Shown here: positions 11,766 through 22,864 of the stretch, piece after piece | Position numbering within the stretch: position 1 is the first letter of the stretch | Layout of the letters: the number at the start of each line of letters is the position of its first letter | Assembly: GCF_024323335.1 (NCBI RefSeq) | Contig: NC_066581.1 | Coordinates: 350,676,409-350,740,408, forward strand | Direction of reading: 5' to 3' | DNA from: Lathyrus oleraceus | Lineage: Eukaryota; Streptophyta; Magnoliopsida; Fabales; Fabaceae | DNA: 64,000 bases | The notes under the pieces: generated by a model | Seen by the model: the letters and a program-made list of their open reading frames with translations, nothing else | What the model was told of the DNA's origin: nothing | Database searches by the model: none | Program-made: the position numbers and the translations under genes

Positions 11766-11809
11766 CTACATATTCTTATCGTGCAATGAGAAAGTCAGAG
11801 CAATCGTAG
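11766..11809 (-). other. Conserved two-stem hairpin, copy 2
   Basis: Outer CTACA/TCGTAG (last pair wobbles on the minus strand). Inner TTCTTAT/ATGAGAA with a T-G wobble on the plus strand. Loop CGTGCA; unpaired GTCAGAGC. Confidence 0.65.
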
Positions 11810-12203
11810 TTCAGAACTACGAGAATAGAAAGAGAGACATTTGTCTAAACACCTCGTCAAGGAAGGATTGTAGTACTAAATAGTACAAAGAATAGTATAT
11901 CACTTGCTGGGGAATCAACAATTTGATATCAAATCAGGATCGTATCTTGGATCCAAGAGAAGGATAGACTCTTAATCGAAGAGAAAAGTGGCGTCTTAGC
12001 CGAAAAAGAATGAATTAAATGTTTGGGTTATGGGCCAAACAACTCTCGATTGATGAGGTGGACTGTCATTATCGTCCTAAGAGGATAGACAAGGAGTCCA
12101 AGGAGAAGTATGATTGATCTCAAAAAGATGGTATGATTGAATTAAGAATGATTGATTGGGTGATAAATAAGATATAACTCGCGAATAAACTGGGTTCTCC
12201 TGC

Positions 12204-12247
12204 CTACGTACCCTTATAGTGCAATAAGGAAATCAGAGCTTTCGTAG
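12204..12247 (-). other. Conserved two-stem hairpin, copy 3
   Basis: Outer CTACG/CGTAG. Inner CCTTAT/ATAAGG, perfectly paired although both sides differ from the TCTCAT/ATGAGA form of other copies: a compensatory change. Loop AGTGCA; unpaired ATCAGAGC. Confidence 0.75.
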
Positions 12248-12360
12248 TTCAGCCTACTAGGGCTGAAAACAAGATGATTGGAGGCAAGAAAAAATGTGTT
12301 AAATGGTTGAAATTGAAGTGATATGAATGGAAAGAGAATAGACTTGATAATTATTTGATA

Positions 12361-12504
12361 AGAATCACACTAAAGTCTATGAGTAAAGGTGGATACGATA
12401 AGCAATGAGTCAAACGTCTCGCCCCCAAAGATATCCAGAATGAATGTAGGAAAGCTCCAGTCTCATTCCTTCTTTACCACTTAAGGCTCATGGCATGTAA
12501 TTCT
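12361..12504 (-). repeat. ~145-nt LTR module with paired ends, copy 1
   Basis: Left arm AGAATCACA (12,361-12,369), right arm TGTAATTCT (12,496-12,504); 8 of 9 pair and the ninth wobbles on the minus strand. The core begins CTAAAGTCTATGA and ends CTTAAGGCTCATGGC, as in the other copies. Confidence 0.65.
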
Positions 12505-12590
12505 CCTCTTAACTTTCAAGGTGAGAGAGGAGAATCTTTGTAGTTGTTTCTTGTGTTGATAAAGACCTTATCAATCGTTCGATTCGAATT

Positions 12591-12732
12591 GCACTAAAGT
12601 CTATGAATAGAGGCGAATACGGTGAGCGCTGGGTCATACGTGCCATACCCAAAAATACTCAGAATGGGGGTAGGAATACTCCAGTCTCACTCCTTCTCTA
12701 TTGCTTAAGGCTCGTATCGTGCAACTTGATTC
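12591..12732 (-). repeat. ~145-nt LTR module, copy 2
   Basis: Left arm GATTCGAATTGCAC (12,591-12,604), right arm GTGCAACTTGATTC (12,719-12,732); 11 of 14 pair with Watson-Crick bonds. Core CTAAAGTCTATGAATAGAGG ... TTAAGGCTC. Confidence 0.65.
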
Positions 12733-12823
12733 ATGATTGATAAATTGTTGACGTAGTCCTTGCTTTGTTGTATTGCTTTGTGAAGAGAGAGAGAGAGAGA
12801 GAAAGAGACTTGCCAATCGTATG

Positions 12824-12973
12824 GTTAGAATTATGCTAAAGTCTATGAATAGAGGTGAATACGATGAGCGCTAAGTCATACGTCCCATACCCAAAGATAC
12901 TCAGAATGAGGGTAGGAATACTCCAATCCCACTCCTTCTCTATTGCTTAAGGCTCATGCCACACAATTCCAAC
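12824..12973 (-). repeat. ~145-nt LTR module, copy 3
   Basis: Left arm GTTAGAATTATG (12,824-12,835), right arm CACAATTCCAAC (12,962-12,973). Ten of 12 pair; the other two are A-C on plus but G-U on the minus strand, giving a full 12-bp stem in the element-sense RNA. Confidence 0.7.
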
Positions 12974-14679
12974 TTTGAATTAATAAGCTTTTGTAGTTTC
13001 CACCTTTGAAGCATTTGTATAATCTGCTGCTTGGTATGACTGAGGATGCCTTGACTCAAGATCTTGACATGTGACTTCAAGCTCCACAACTTAGAAGAAA
13101 AGTCATATTAAGTGACCAAGGATCTTTTGGTCACTCAAATTAGATTGTGGGGTTATACAAGTTCAAAGGATTTAATTGATCAAAATTGCTTTTGATCAAT
13201 TTAATCATGGGTTTGTTTTGATTTAAGAAACTAGGTAAGACCTAATCTAATGGTTAGAATTATTCAAACTAATCTAAGGGATCATGTTATAGTTAGTCAA
13301 GACTTAGTTAAAAATCTATGTCAAAATTTTCTAAGGGAACACACTTAAATGGTCAAAATGACAAAATAAACCCCTAAGGGGTAAAATGGTCAATTCAAAA
13401 AAATATCCAATCATGAACACAAATTTATTTATAATTAAAGTTTAATTGAAAACTACAAATTGATTAAGCCCCAAATTCTAAAATTAACCTAATGTTCAAG
13501 AATTAGCTAAATTCTAAAATTAACTAAAATCTAACTATTTTCTAATTCCTAATCTAACTAAACTATATTAAAATCTAATTAAAAAATTATACAAAACTCC
13601 AATTAATTCCTAAATTCTAATTAAAATCTAAAGCCTAATTAAAATACTAACAAAATAATTACCAAAAATATCAACACAAAATAAAATGAAATTAAAGGTA
13701 ATTAAAATGGTAATTAAAATGTTGGGCCAAGGGGGTGCAGATCCTGAATAGAGTGCAGAGTCCAGTAAAGGGGTTTTTGGGCCCAACAAAATGAGCCCAC
13801 ATAACAATAAGTGTAGTTGGATTCAGCAAGTATTAAGCAAACCAGGGGTGTGGAAAGCAAACTATTGGACTTAATGGTTAAGCTCAACAGAAATTGCAAA
13901 GAGAAGTGCAAAAATTTAGCAAACTCATTTGGTCTTCTCTACACATAAACTTCCAATTTTCATGTCAAAAATGAACCACCACCGGAGCTCCGGCACCATC
14001 GCGCCGGAGGCGGCGAAGTTGGCCGGAATCAAGAAAAAAACATCACTTTCTTACTCCTCTCAACCTCCTCTATCCTAATCCCTCATCCATTATAGCCACA
14101 AATTAATTAATTCTGGAGAGCAATTAAAGTCAAGAACCCTAAGCACAAAATCTGAAATTAAATGGATGTGGAGGAGAATCAAACCATCAAACCTTGGGGT
14201 TTTGATTCTCCACTACACAAGCTACAATATGGTATCAAAAATTCAACAAACAAGCAAAGATGAAGATTCACCGACCTACAAGACGGAGGATTGTCTTGGA
14301 ACTTATTGAAATTTGGAGGTGATTAAGATGAAGAAGAGAAAACCAAAGGTATGCTCTATTGAACCTTTAATCTTCTACCTCTACTATAAACTCCTCCTCT
14401 TCAAGAATCAACTATGAAAAATTCTAAATTGAATTATTGTTGTTGATGTTGATTATGTGAATGTAAGGATGATTGTTGAGTGCAAGAAGTTTAGCTCAAT
14501 TGATAACAAACTTCAATGTGAAGCTTGCTCCAATGGTGATTTGAGCTTTAGTGTAGGGAGAAGAATTGGAGAAGATGAAGTGAGAAAAGTTGAATTTGCA
14601 ATGAGTAATTTGAGAATGATCAAGTTCTGATTTTTTGCTCCCCCTTGTGTTTATATAGGTTACAGGTTTGGATCAAATG

Positions 14680-14840
14680 GAGGTTTGGAGTTAGTTTTGT
14701 GAGGCTTGGAATTAGTTAAATGAGGCTTGTAATTAGTTGAAATGGTTTGGAATTAGTTTGAAGAGGTTTGGAGTTAGTTTGATGTGGTTTGGAATTAGTT
14801 TGATGTGGTTTGGAATTAGTTTGATGTGGTTTGGTTTGGG
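14680..14840 (-). repeat. 24-bp imperfect tandem repeat in Ogre LTR
   Basis: About six units of TTTGGAATTAGTTTGATGTG and variants (GAGTTAGTT, GAGGCTTGG). The last three units are almost identical, which suggests recent slippage. Confidence 0.8.
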
Positions 14841-15044
14841 ACTGTTATGATAGTTAGGGATGTTAAAATAGCTTAAAGTTGATGATTTGAAGTGTTGGGA
14901 ATACTTGGTTTAATGCATGAATGTTATAGTTGGTTGCTGCATAATTGTGTAGAGATTTCAAGGTGTATTGATGCAAGCATTAGAGTTGTTTTTGAGTGCA
15001 AAGGAAACTGCATTATTGCTGAAAAATGTTGTATTTTGACCCAC

Positions 15045-15310
15045 TATTCCAGGGTAAATCGATTTACCAAGCATGTAAATCGATTTACATCATGAAAATT
15101 TGATTTTTTTGGCTACTGTCCTAGGGTAAATCGATTTACCAAGCACGGAAATCAATTTCCATCATCGAGAAATGCATTTTTTGACTACTGGAGCAGGGAA
15201 ATTGATTTCCCAACCATGGTATTTGATTTCCATCATCCAAAAATGTACTTTTTGGCCACTGGAGTTGGTAAATCGATTTCCCAAACATGGTAATCGATTT
15301 CTATCATACT
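15045..15310. repeat. Array of short palindromes, ~75-bp units
   Basis: About four units each hold two self-complementary 14-16-mers: GGTAAATCGATTTACC at 15,053 and 15,125, TGTAAATCGATTTACA at 15,074, GGAAATCAATTTCC at 15,147, and GGGAAATTGATTTCCC at 15,196 (palindrome arms perfect, centre TG). The last unit is decayed. Spacers (TTTTTTGGCTACTG-like) also repeat. Confidence 0.85.
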
Positions 15311-16339
15311 AAATGGGTGTTTGCCTTTGTTTTGATGTGTGGGGTCATGTGTGAGGCATAATGGCTTGACTTTCTTTGAATGAATGAATTAAATTGAATT
15401 AATGGGTCATAAAATGACTTGATCAAATGAATTTGTATCAATGGGACTATAAATCAAAGCATGAATGAATCTTGACCTTTTAATAAAACAATGAAAGTAA
15501 TGGATGAAGTGGGAATGAAATAAGACTCGGATTAAATGGATCATGAGACCATGAGGTCAATGACACATAACTGCAAACATGCCTTGAATCAATCGCATAA
15601 CGCCATGAATTAGGGTTTACTAAGTCAAAGTTCAAATATGTGTATCAATCAAGAATCTCAAGCTAAGAGAGAAGTCAACTCAAGCGACACATCAATACCA
15701 TGAACCAGAACTAGGGTTTCCACTACCTCAATGCAAACTGTAGGGTTCACAAACCTCAAAGCCAAGGACTAGGGTTGGAATGTACAAATGAATGTCAAGA
15801 TGTAGGCCACAAGAGCCAAGGTCCCAAAGAATCCAAAAATTAGGGTTTCTCTCCACACGATGAGTAATACCACAATCCTCAGGCCAAACCCCAGATTTTC
15901 ATTAGTTGCGAACCTTGAATCTATGATGTTTGTTAGCATGTGTTAGACATGACTGAATGATGCGCATGAATGAGGCGTTAATGAGTAGAGATGGATATTA
16001 AGTTATAGGTTAGATAAAAAGCAAAAAAGGAGGGAAAATTTTGGGGTACGACAGCATCACCCGCTCGAAATACACTAGAGTCGCCATTTAGTTTTATTTA
16101 TTCTAAGAGAAAGGAAAAATATCAATAAAACTCAAATGGAAGAGAAAATGGGTAAGCAAGTTGGTTATGCAAGGGGAATATATTAGCATCTCTCACATTC
16201 GTTGTACTCAACAGAAACCATTTTGATTGTTCTTTGTGCATATGGGTATTATTATCTAAAGGTTACTTGCGGTTGGTTTTAATTAACGGGAAAATAAGTT
16301 TTTAATTAATGTGCTCGCCAAGATTTTGAAATCATGTGC

Positions 16340-16382
16340 CTACGTATTCCCATGATGCAATGAGATAATCAGAGATTTCTAG
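16340..16382 (-). other. Conserved hairpin, copy 4 (decayed)
   Basis: Inner TCCCAT/ATGAGA with one C-A that is G-U on minus. Outer stem CTACG/TCTAG is damaged. Loop GATGCA; unpaired AATCAGAG kept. A half copy (AATCAGAGCTCTGTAGTTC) follows at about 16,398. Confidence 0.5.
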
Positions 16383-16599
16383 TTCATGGGGTAGAAAATC
16401 AGAGCTCTGTAGTTCATGGGGTAGAAAATGAGTATTTGTTGGTTAATTTAAGGGGAACGATGTCATAATCATATCCTAGAAGTGTTTGATGTTAGATGTT
16501 TGATCCTGGTTCGGATGCTCTAAGTTGTTAGTCTGATTGCTTTAGGAATGGATTATAATTGTTCTTTTATGAAAACAAAATGTTGTTTGGCTTGAACCC

Positions 16600-17000
16600 A
16601 AGATAAAAGGTTGTAAATGTGGTGTTTGAATCAAGGATAGGAAATTGTAAAAGTGGTGTTTGAGCCAAGGACAAAATTGTAAAGGTGGTGTCTGAACTAA
16701 GGACAAAGAATTATAAAGGTGGTGTCTAAACCAAAGACAGAGAATTGTTAAGATGGTGTCTGAACCAAGGACAAGTAATTGTAAAGGTGGTGTCTGAACC
16801 AAGGATAAAGAATTGTAAGGATGGTGTCTGAACCAAGGAGGTGGTTTCTGAACCGGGAAGGTGGTGTCTGAACCAAGGAGGTGGTGTCTTAACCAAGGAG
16901 GTGATGTCTGAACCAAGGACAAAGAATTATAAAGGTGGTGTCTGAACCAAGGACGAAGAATTGTAAATGTGGTGTTTGAAATAAGGATAAAGAATTGTAA
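16600..17000 (-). repeat. ~34-bp minisatellite in Ogre-like LTR
   Basis: About ten or more imperfect units of 'AAAGAATTGTAAAGGTGGTG' + 'TCTGAACCAAGGAC', with shorter units in the middle (16,830-16,910). The 161-codon minus-strand ORF across it is a by-product of the repeat, with SLVQTPPLQ-like repeats. Confidence 0.85.
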
Positions 17001-17029
17001 AGGTTTGCCTAAACCAAATATTAACAAGG

Positions 17030-17290
17030 AAGACGAAAAGAAGAATAAGAGCTTTCCTAAACCATGAGATTAACAAGGCAAACGTGAAGAAGAATAAGAG
17101 TTGGCCTAAACCAGGGGATTAATAAGGCAAGTGGGAAAACGGAAGAGGGTTTGCCTAAAGCAGAGGATTAACAGGGAAAACGGGATGAGGGAAGAGAGTT
17201 TGCCTAAACCAGGGGATTAATAAGGCAAACAGGAAAATGGAATAGGGTTTGCCTAAACCAGAGGATTAACAAGGAAAACAAGATAAAGGG
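17030..17290 (-). repeat. ~40-60-bp tandem repeat (GTTTGCCTAAACCAGGGGATTAA)
   Basis: Five or six units begin with TTTGCCTAAACCAG and end in AAGGCAAACGGGAA. The array directly follows the minisatellite above. Confidence 0.8.
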
Positions 17291-17497
17291 AGAGTATGGG
17301 TGTCAAAACCAAGAGGAGTTATATTGGAACCAAGAGAGAATGATTATATAATTTTTTTTATATTGGTTGTGATTGATTTTAGTATCAAGACGAATATTCA
17401 GACAGGGAGCTCTACAGTAGTGTCTTAACGTTCGGAGAGAGGGAATCTACATCCTCCTCCTTTTTATTCCTTTAATTGTGAAAAATTATCTTTATTT

Positions 17498-17638
17498 GAA
17501 TTGCGCTAAAGTCTATGAATGGAGGCGAATACTTTGAACAATTGGGCCATGCGTCTCGTATCCAAAGATATTTAGAATGAGGATAAGAATACATCTTCTC
17601 ATCCCTCTCCACTTCTTAAGGCTCATGGCGCACAATTC
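17498..17638 (-). repeat. ~145-nt LTR module, copy 4
   Basis: Left arm GAATTGCGC (17,498-17,506), right arm GCGCACAATTC (17,628-17,638): GAATTG and CGC pair around a 2-nt bulge. The core has CTAAAGTCTATGAATGGAGG and TTAAGGCTCATG. Confidence 0.6.
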
Positions 17639-18240
17639 GCATCGTATTTGTTAAGTATTTTAGTTTATTTCTAAAAAGAGGATTTTAGTCTTATCGTGAC
17701 ATAGCAAAAGGAATGAATATTGCAAAGGAGTAGATGAAACATCAAAAAATAATTGCAAGTTAGCTTTTATAGCACCAAAAGGGTATTAAAATCATGTGAT
17801 TTCGTCTGAAATTAGCCCATAAACTCAAAATCTAACTAACTAACCAAAAGGATTAATCAAAGCTAAACTCCTAAGGATTCATGTTCAGTCAATTAGTGAA
17901 TTGACCAAACAAGGATGGGAAAGATTATTCATGCTATCCCAACATTATTCAATACACATTTTTATTCACAAGTTAACCAAATCATAAATTAGAAAAGAAA
18001 TGATAATCAAAGTTAAAGTCATGGAGAATGAATAATCAAGATTAAAATTATGAATTAAGCCTAATTATAATTAATCAAGATAACTAATTTTTTTTATTAC
18101 AAAAAATTAGATTGACTCTAAATTAAACAAAAATTAAATCTAAAAATAATTGTGCATGATTATAATGATTTTTACAGAAAATACATAAAATTATTTTTTA
18201 ATCTTATTTTAATTACCAATTGAAAACTGACATGTGGCTA

Positions 18241-20149
18241 ATTGGATAAAAAAGAACAAAAGAGAGAATGACGGAGAACCATAATTGGGACAAGATGATT
18301 TTGAAGTGGACTACATTTAATTTTTAAACATTCTCGAAGGTAGTCTAGAAGATGAAATCGTTTTAATGGTATATACATACACCTGGCGACTACTCGACAA
18401 GCATTATAGTAGGATACTATTCCCAATCGGTATTTAGGCATAATAAGATAACTCATATTCACGGATATCGGCTCGATTTCGTTCCGAATCGAAAAAATTT
18501 GTTTTGATTGAATTTGAATTTGAGTTTGAGTTTTTCATTATTATAAAATATGGAGACGAACCGAGTAACGGGAATATTAGTACTTACCTCAAATATATTC
18601 GGTTAATTTTATTATGTATTTTATTATTTTAATTTTAATAATTTAGAATATTAAATATTTGATTAATATTTTGATATATTATTTAAAATATTTAAAATGT
18701 ATATATGAAATTTTTTGATATTTTTTAATTTTATTATTTATAATGTAATTTCATTTTTAAAAAATAAATATTTTATTTTAAAAATTAATTTTATAAAATA
18801 AATAATGACGAGGGCGGGGCCACTCGAATCCAATCCGAATATGTGTGGGACAAGTTTGACTTTTAATTTTCCATCTCCCATTAAAATTGGGGCAAAAAAC
18901 TTAAATTATTTTGAAATTTAAATTTAAATTTGGGGATGTAAAAAACTGTTCCCGATCCATCCATTGTCGTGTCTATATGTTTTATATAGTATAACCAACC
19001 AAAAAAAATCAAATAATTATGCATACGGCCACATCAATTTTATGCTACCATTGAAAACCATAATTTTGGACTTTAAGGAGTATCCCTTAGTAAACACACT
19101 GGAAACCATAATTTATGGTAAATTGAAATAATATAAACCAACATAATAATAACTATGAAAGAATAATAGAAAAAGTAACATATCAGTACTATAATAGTAT
19201 GTAGATAGTGTGGTTAATTAAATAACATAGAATTAATATAATAAAATAATAGAAAAAGAACATGTCAGTACCATAACAGTAAGAAAAGCATGAATGTGCA
19301 ATGAAATCGCGGACGATAAGTGCTTCCTCAACGGAAAAGTAATTCTCTGATGCAATTCCGGAGATAACTCACAGTTCTGCTACAATTAACAACACTCTTT
19401 TGGATTCTGCTCAATCGGTTTTGGTTCTAGGTACATTTTGATTCTATTCGAGTTTTGGGTTCAGAAGTTAAGATTTCTGTTCAGCATCGGGTTTGGTTCA
19501 GAGTTGCGTTTTAGGTTTAGTTTGAAATTGAAATGCTGATTTTTGTGTACATTTCTTATATCTTTACGGGTTGACATAATTACGTTTCGAATTACATGCG
19601 ATTCGAGATTGATTTTGATGCAAACTTTCATTCGAACACAATAAACAGTAAGCATGCAACTCTAATGATAAATGAGATGAGAATTTGCCGATGAAATTGA
19701 AGAAAAATATATAGTTCGTTATTGCACGCAAGGTGTTCGATAAAATGTTTTAACAAATTCATAAGTGGTTACGTAAAATGTGGAAAATAGAGGTGAAATA
19801 TCTTACCGAAGGAACGGAGGTTTGTCCCGGTTAGTGTTGAGAATCGTCGACGAATTTATCGATGAGAAATTCAGAAAACTTCAAAATAAGCTTATTTAAT
19901 CCAATTATTTTTCAAGCTCTTGTTGAACATATGACTGTGGATGATAATGATTATTCTTGAATGGAAAGCCTTGGTGAATTATTGTTGAATATTGATGATG
20001 CTTGAAACTTTGTTGAATTAAACTTTAGATGATGAATATGTTGATGAATATAGGATAGAAAGGTTGAACCCTTGATGAATGTTGATCCAAACCCTTGAAT
20101 TCTTGATAGAAATAATGCTGAATTTTGAGAATGATGATGAAAATATTGT
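18241..20149. other. Intergenic, decayed repeats; no gene supported
   Basis: At 18,465-18,960 a low-copy-looking AT-rich block is bounded by CGGATATCGGCTCGATTTCG and by GGGCGGGGCCACTCGAATCC...GATCCATCCATTG. This style is common in non-autonomous plant repeats, but I could not find terminal repeats. The rest (18,961-20,149) has only short, motif-free ORFs on both strands. Confidence 0.4.
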
Positions 20150-20519
20150 ATTCTTGATAGACTTACCTATGTATGAGGGAGTACATATGCTATAGGAGTA
20201 CTCTTGATAGACTTACCTATGTGATTGTGGAACTTAGGTCGGTTCCTATGGAATTACGAGGTAGAATTCCTAGAGTCTTCACCAAACCGGGATACATGTG
20301 CATGGCCATTAAAGCACGGGCTATTATAATACACCTTAAGAAAAGGTTGTGTTCGGGTTTGATGTCTAAGATAGAGTTTAAGACAATTATGTCACTCTTG
20401 TTGAATCGGAAACCTACTTTCTAAGCAAAGGTTCAAGTCGTAGACACATTTGTTTATGCACAATCTTATAAACGTTTGACGATACTTCTGTAACACTTTT
20501 TTAAATTCAAGTGGGAGAT
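20150..20519 (+). pseudogene. Ty1/copia 3' untranslated tail and PPT
   Basis: The text around 20,210-20,460 (ACCTATGTGATTGTGG..., GGTTCCTATGGAATTACGAG, GAACCTACTTTCTAAGCAAAGGTTCAAGTC) looks like the 3' untranslated tail found before the 3' LTR in some plant copia elements. It ends with the purine tract AAGTGGGAGAT at 20,509-20,519. A ~50-bp direct duplication (CTTGATAGACTTACCTATGT at 20,152 and 20,202) lies inside. No pol sequence remains upstream. Confidence 0.5.
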
Positions 20520-21230
20520 TGTTGGAACATTATGTCAATATTCAAATATAGGGATATGAATTTGAAAAAGTTTCTTAAGTCAAGTCTCACATTGTGTGTT
20601 AGTTGAAAAAATTTCTTATTCACACATTATTTATATATTTACTTCCTCACTTCATTATATAAGGAAATTCCTTGTTTCATTCCAAAATACACCAAAAACT
20701 TATTTTGAGGTTTTCCTTCCTTAGTCTCATAACTCTGTGTCTTTCGAATTGTCGAAGCGCCAATTTCTCCCCATTTTTTTCTACTCGAATTTTCTGAGTA
20801 TTTTCTTAAATTCTCTTTAGAGAATTATGTTAACTTCTCCTCGTTTGAGTTGAGAATTTATCAAGTCTAATTTTTTGTTTCTCTTTAGATAATTATTCGA
20901 AATTCTCTTTGTTTGAGAAATCATTTTGAGTGGTCAAATAACTTATTGAATTCTCTTTGGAGAATTATTGGATTTTCTATTGGTTTGAGAGATTATACGA
21001 CTGATCATTATACCAAATATTACGAGTGGTATTTATACCATATTCGAATGGTCTTTATATCATCAAAGGATGTATTTCTAGATCGATTATCTACCGTACA
21101 AATAATAATCATATAATATAGAGTTGAGCTGTTTTATTATAGAAGCGACGCGGTAGTTCGATTGTTTTGCATAACTTTAGATAATTTTCAAAACTTTCAA
21201 ACAACAATCATCATGTTTCAATCGTATAAA
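20520..21230 (+). repeat. Copia 3' LTR (solitary end, right boundary uncertain)
   Basis: The LTR begins TGTTGGAACATTATG directly after the PPT. A TATA box (TATATAA) lies at 20,656-20,662. Downstream are TTCTCTTTAGAGAATTAT-like repeats (about 20,815, 20,880, 20,950). No matching CA end or target duplication was found, so the right end is a guess. Confidence 0.5.
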
Positions 21231-21734
21231 ATACGTGAGTTAATTTAGGTTCATATAAGTAAAACTAGTAACCCTTTTCTGAAAACTTATTATTTAAAAT
21301 GTTGAACACTTTAATGATATTATTTAATCTCCATATGTAAATATTGGGATCCATTTACGACGATTAATTGAAATTTTGATAGTTTCTTTAGTTGTTGGAG
21401 AGTTTGTGTCAAAGCTGACATTTGCATATGCAATATTCATTTTGGGCGGCTGCAAGTTGAGGTATTTTCCATCTTTTATTTCATTTAACAGGTAGCAAAA
21501 AATTATTTGCATTAGCACACATTAATTAAGAGGTTAATGAATATGTACTGTAATAGTTTTATATAGTTGTTCAATAAATAAACTATTATTATGTCATGGA
21601 TATATATATTGGGTTTAATGTTCAGTCATAGATATTTATCAAAGGATGAATACATATAAAATGGGCCATGCTAATGTTCGGGAACATTCTTTAAGGATAT
21701 CAAATAAAGTAAATATTATTTATAAAATTAATTA
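21231..21734. other. AT-rich intergenic DNA
   Basis: No gene, RNA or clear repeat is visible. The 64-codon minus-strand ORF (21,324-21,518) shows no motif. Confidence 0.4.
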
Positions 21735-22250
21735 TTTTAATTTGATATAATTAGTCACTAAATCTTTTTAATTAATTTTATATTTTATTTTAATTTCTTA
21801 ATTAAAAATGTTACAATCTTTTTTAATTTTATTTTTGTTATTCTATTTTGTCTCCTCTATCAATTTCTGATAAAAAAAACGTTAAATTCTAGTGAGGTAG
21901 TGTGATAGGAAGATCATTGATACAAATCTAAATCAGTATACAGAGTTAAAAACGTATACACTCTTTAAACTGCATGAGTTTTGTTTTCGGGAAACCTCAC
22001 AGTTTAAATAATGTATTCGTTTTGTATTTGTTTTTAACTAAATATATTTATTCAAAAGTGAACCAATGAACTTTTTGTCACGTCGCGTCATTAGAACTTA
22101 ATATTTTTTTATCAGAAATTGATGGAAATGACAAAATAGAGTAACATAAGTGAAGTTAAGAGAATAAGTTATATCATTTTTAATTAAGTAATTAAAATAA
22201 AATATTAAATTAAGTTAAATGATTAAAATATATATTAAGCCTTTTAATTT
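21735..22250. mobile_element. Fold-back / MITE-like element with ~160-bp inverted arms
   Basis: The left arm (about 21,735-21,893) and right arm (about 22,090-22,250) are imperfect inverted copies. TATCAATTTCTGATAAAAAAA on the left matches TTTTTTTATCAGAAATTGAT on the right. TTAATTAAAAATG, TATTTTGTC and TTTATATTTTATTTTAATT also have partners. The ~200-bp middle is unrelated. Long arms with no ORF fit a non-autonomous DNA transposon; family and target duplication were not determined. Confidence 0.65.
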
Positions 22251-22759
22251 CTAATACTCTCGATTATTTTTTAAATATTTTTTTTATTTCTTATCCATTC
22301 TAAAATAATTAATAATTATTGTTACTTTTTAAATAATAATTATTATTTTTTTAATTTTTTTAATTTTTTAAATAATTTATTTAACTTTTTTTCTCTATAA
22401 TAAATAATTAAAAATAATTTTGACAACATTAGAGATTTTTTTTTAAATAACCATTTTTTAAAAATAATTTCTAAAATAACCAATATTTCAAAAAAAATCC
22501 CGGAACAAACACCTTTCAAAACAGATGCGTCAGATCAACTGACGAATCCATTTAAAACCAAGAGGAGACGCTAGCACCATTGGCGCATGCTTTAAAAGTA
22601 ATGCATGGAGGCGTCAAGGGTCTGGCGCATGCATGTGCTTGCGCCCATGCTTCTGGCGCATGCACGTGTTCACATGTGTGGCACCTAACTCTTTGGTGCA
22701 TGCACGTGTTCACATGTGTGGCGCCGAACTCTTTGGCGCATGCATTTTGATACTTCTTT

Positions 22760-22767
22760 TATAAATA
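22760..22767 (+). promoter_or_regulatory. Candidate TATA box before the MULE small ORF
   Basis: TATAAATA (TTTTATAAATAAATC) lies about 100 bases before the ATG at 22,865, just inside the left terminal repeat. The following pyrimidine- and CAA-rich leader looks like a plant 5' UTR. Confidence 0.5.
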
Positions 22768-22864
22768 AATCTCCCTTCAACCATATTTTTCACACAACTT
22801 TTACCCTACAACCACATTTTCTTTCATTCAACTTCAATCTCTTTCAAGTTTTTGAGTTTTAACC

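Larger units (their letters stand above)
10826..16053 (-). repeat. Ogre LTR (main part, minus strand)
   Basis: On the minus strand the LTR starts TGTCGTACCCCAAAA at 16,053 and runs down to the SIRE insertion; with the piece at 1384-1486 its length is about 5.3 kb, normal for Ogre. It contains no credible ORF. It is built of internal repeats: a hairpin (11,025, 11,766, 12,204), a ~145 nt module (12,361, 12,591, 12,824), recurring 'TGTTTGGGTTANGGGCCAAAC' phrases (11,250, 11,525, 12,020), a 24-bp tandem repeat and a palindrome array. The GC-rich block at 13,978-14,032 and a possible TATA in the 13.2-14.6 kb stretch were seen but their roles are unknown. The order of parts matches the LTR at 53,660-58,229. 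Confidence 0.88.
16054..18240 (-). repeat. Older Ogre-like LTR, interrupted near its end by the Ogre LTR at 16,053
   Basis: From 16,054 the sequence GCATCACCCGCTCGAA...TAGAGTCGCCATTTAG matches the last ~60 bases of the other Ogre LTRs (compare 1405-1445 and 53,685-53,720). It is followed by the same GGTTATGCAAGGGGA...CCGTTTTGATTGTTC block, hairpin and ~145-nt module. Orientation is minus. The other end is not found: homology fades around 17,700-18,240 in AT-rich sequence, so this is a truncated LTR. No coding sequence is supported. Confidence 0.7.

Noticed and set aside
16542..17027. 161-codon minus-strand ORF with repeated SLVQTPPLQ
   Set aside because: It follows the 34-bp minisatellite exactly and has no independent support.
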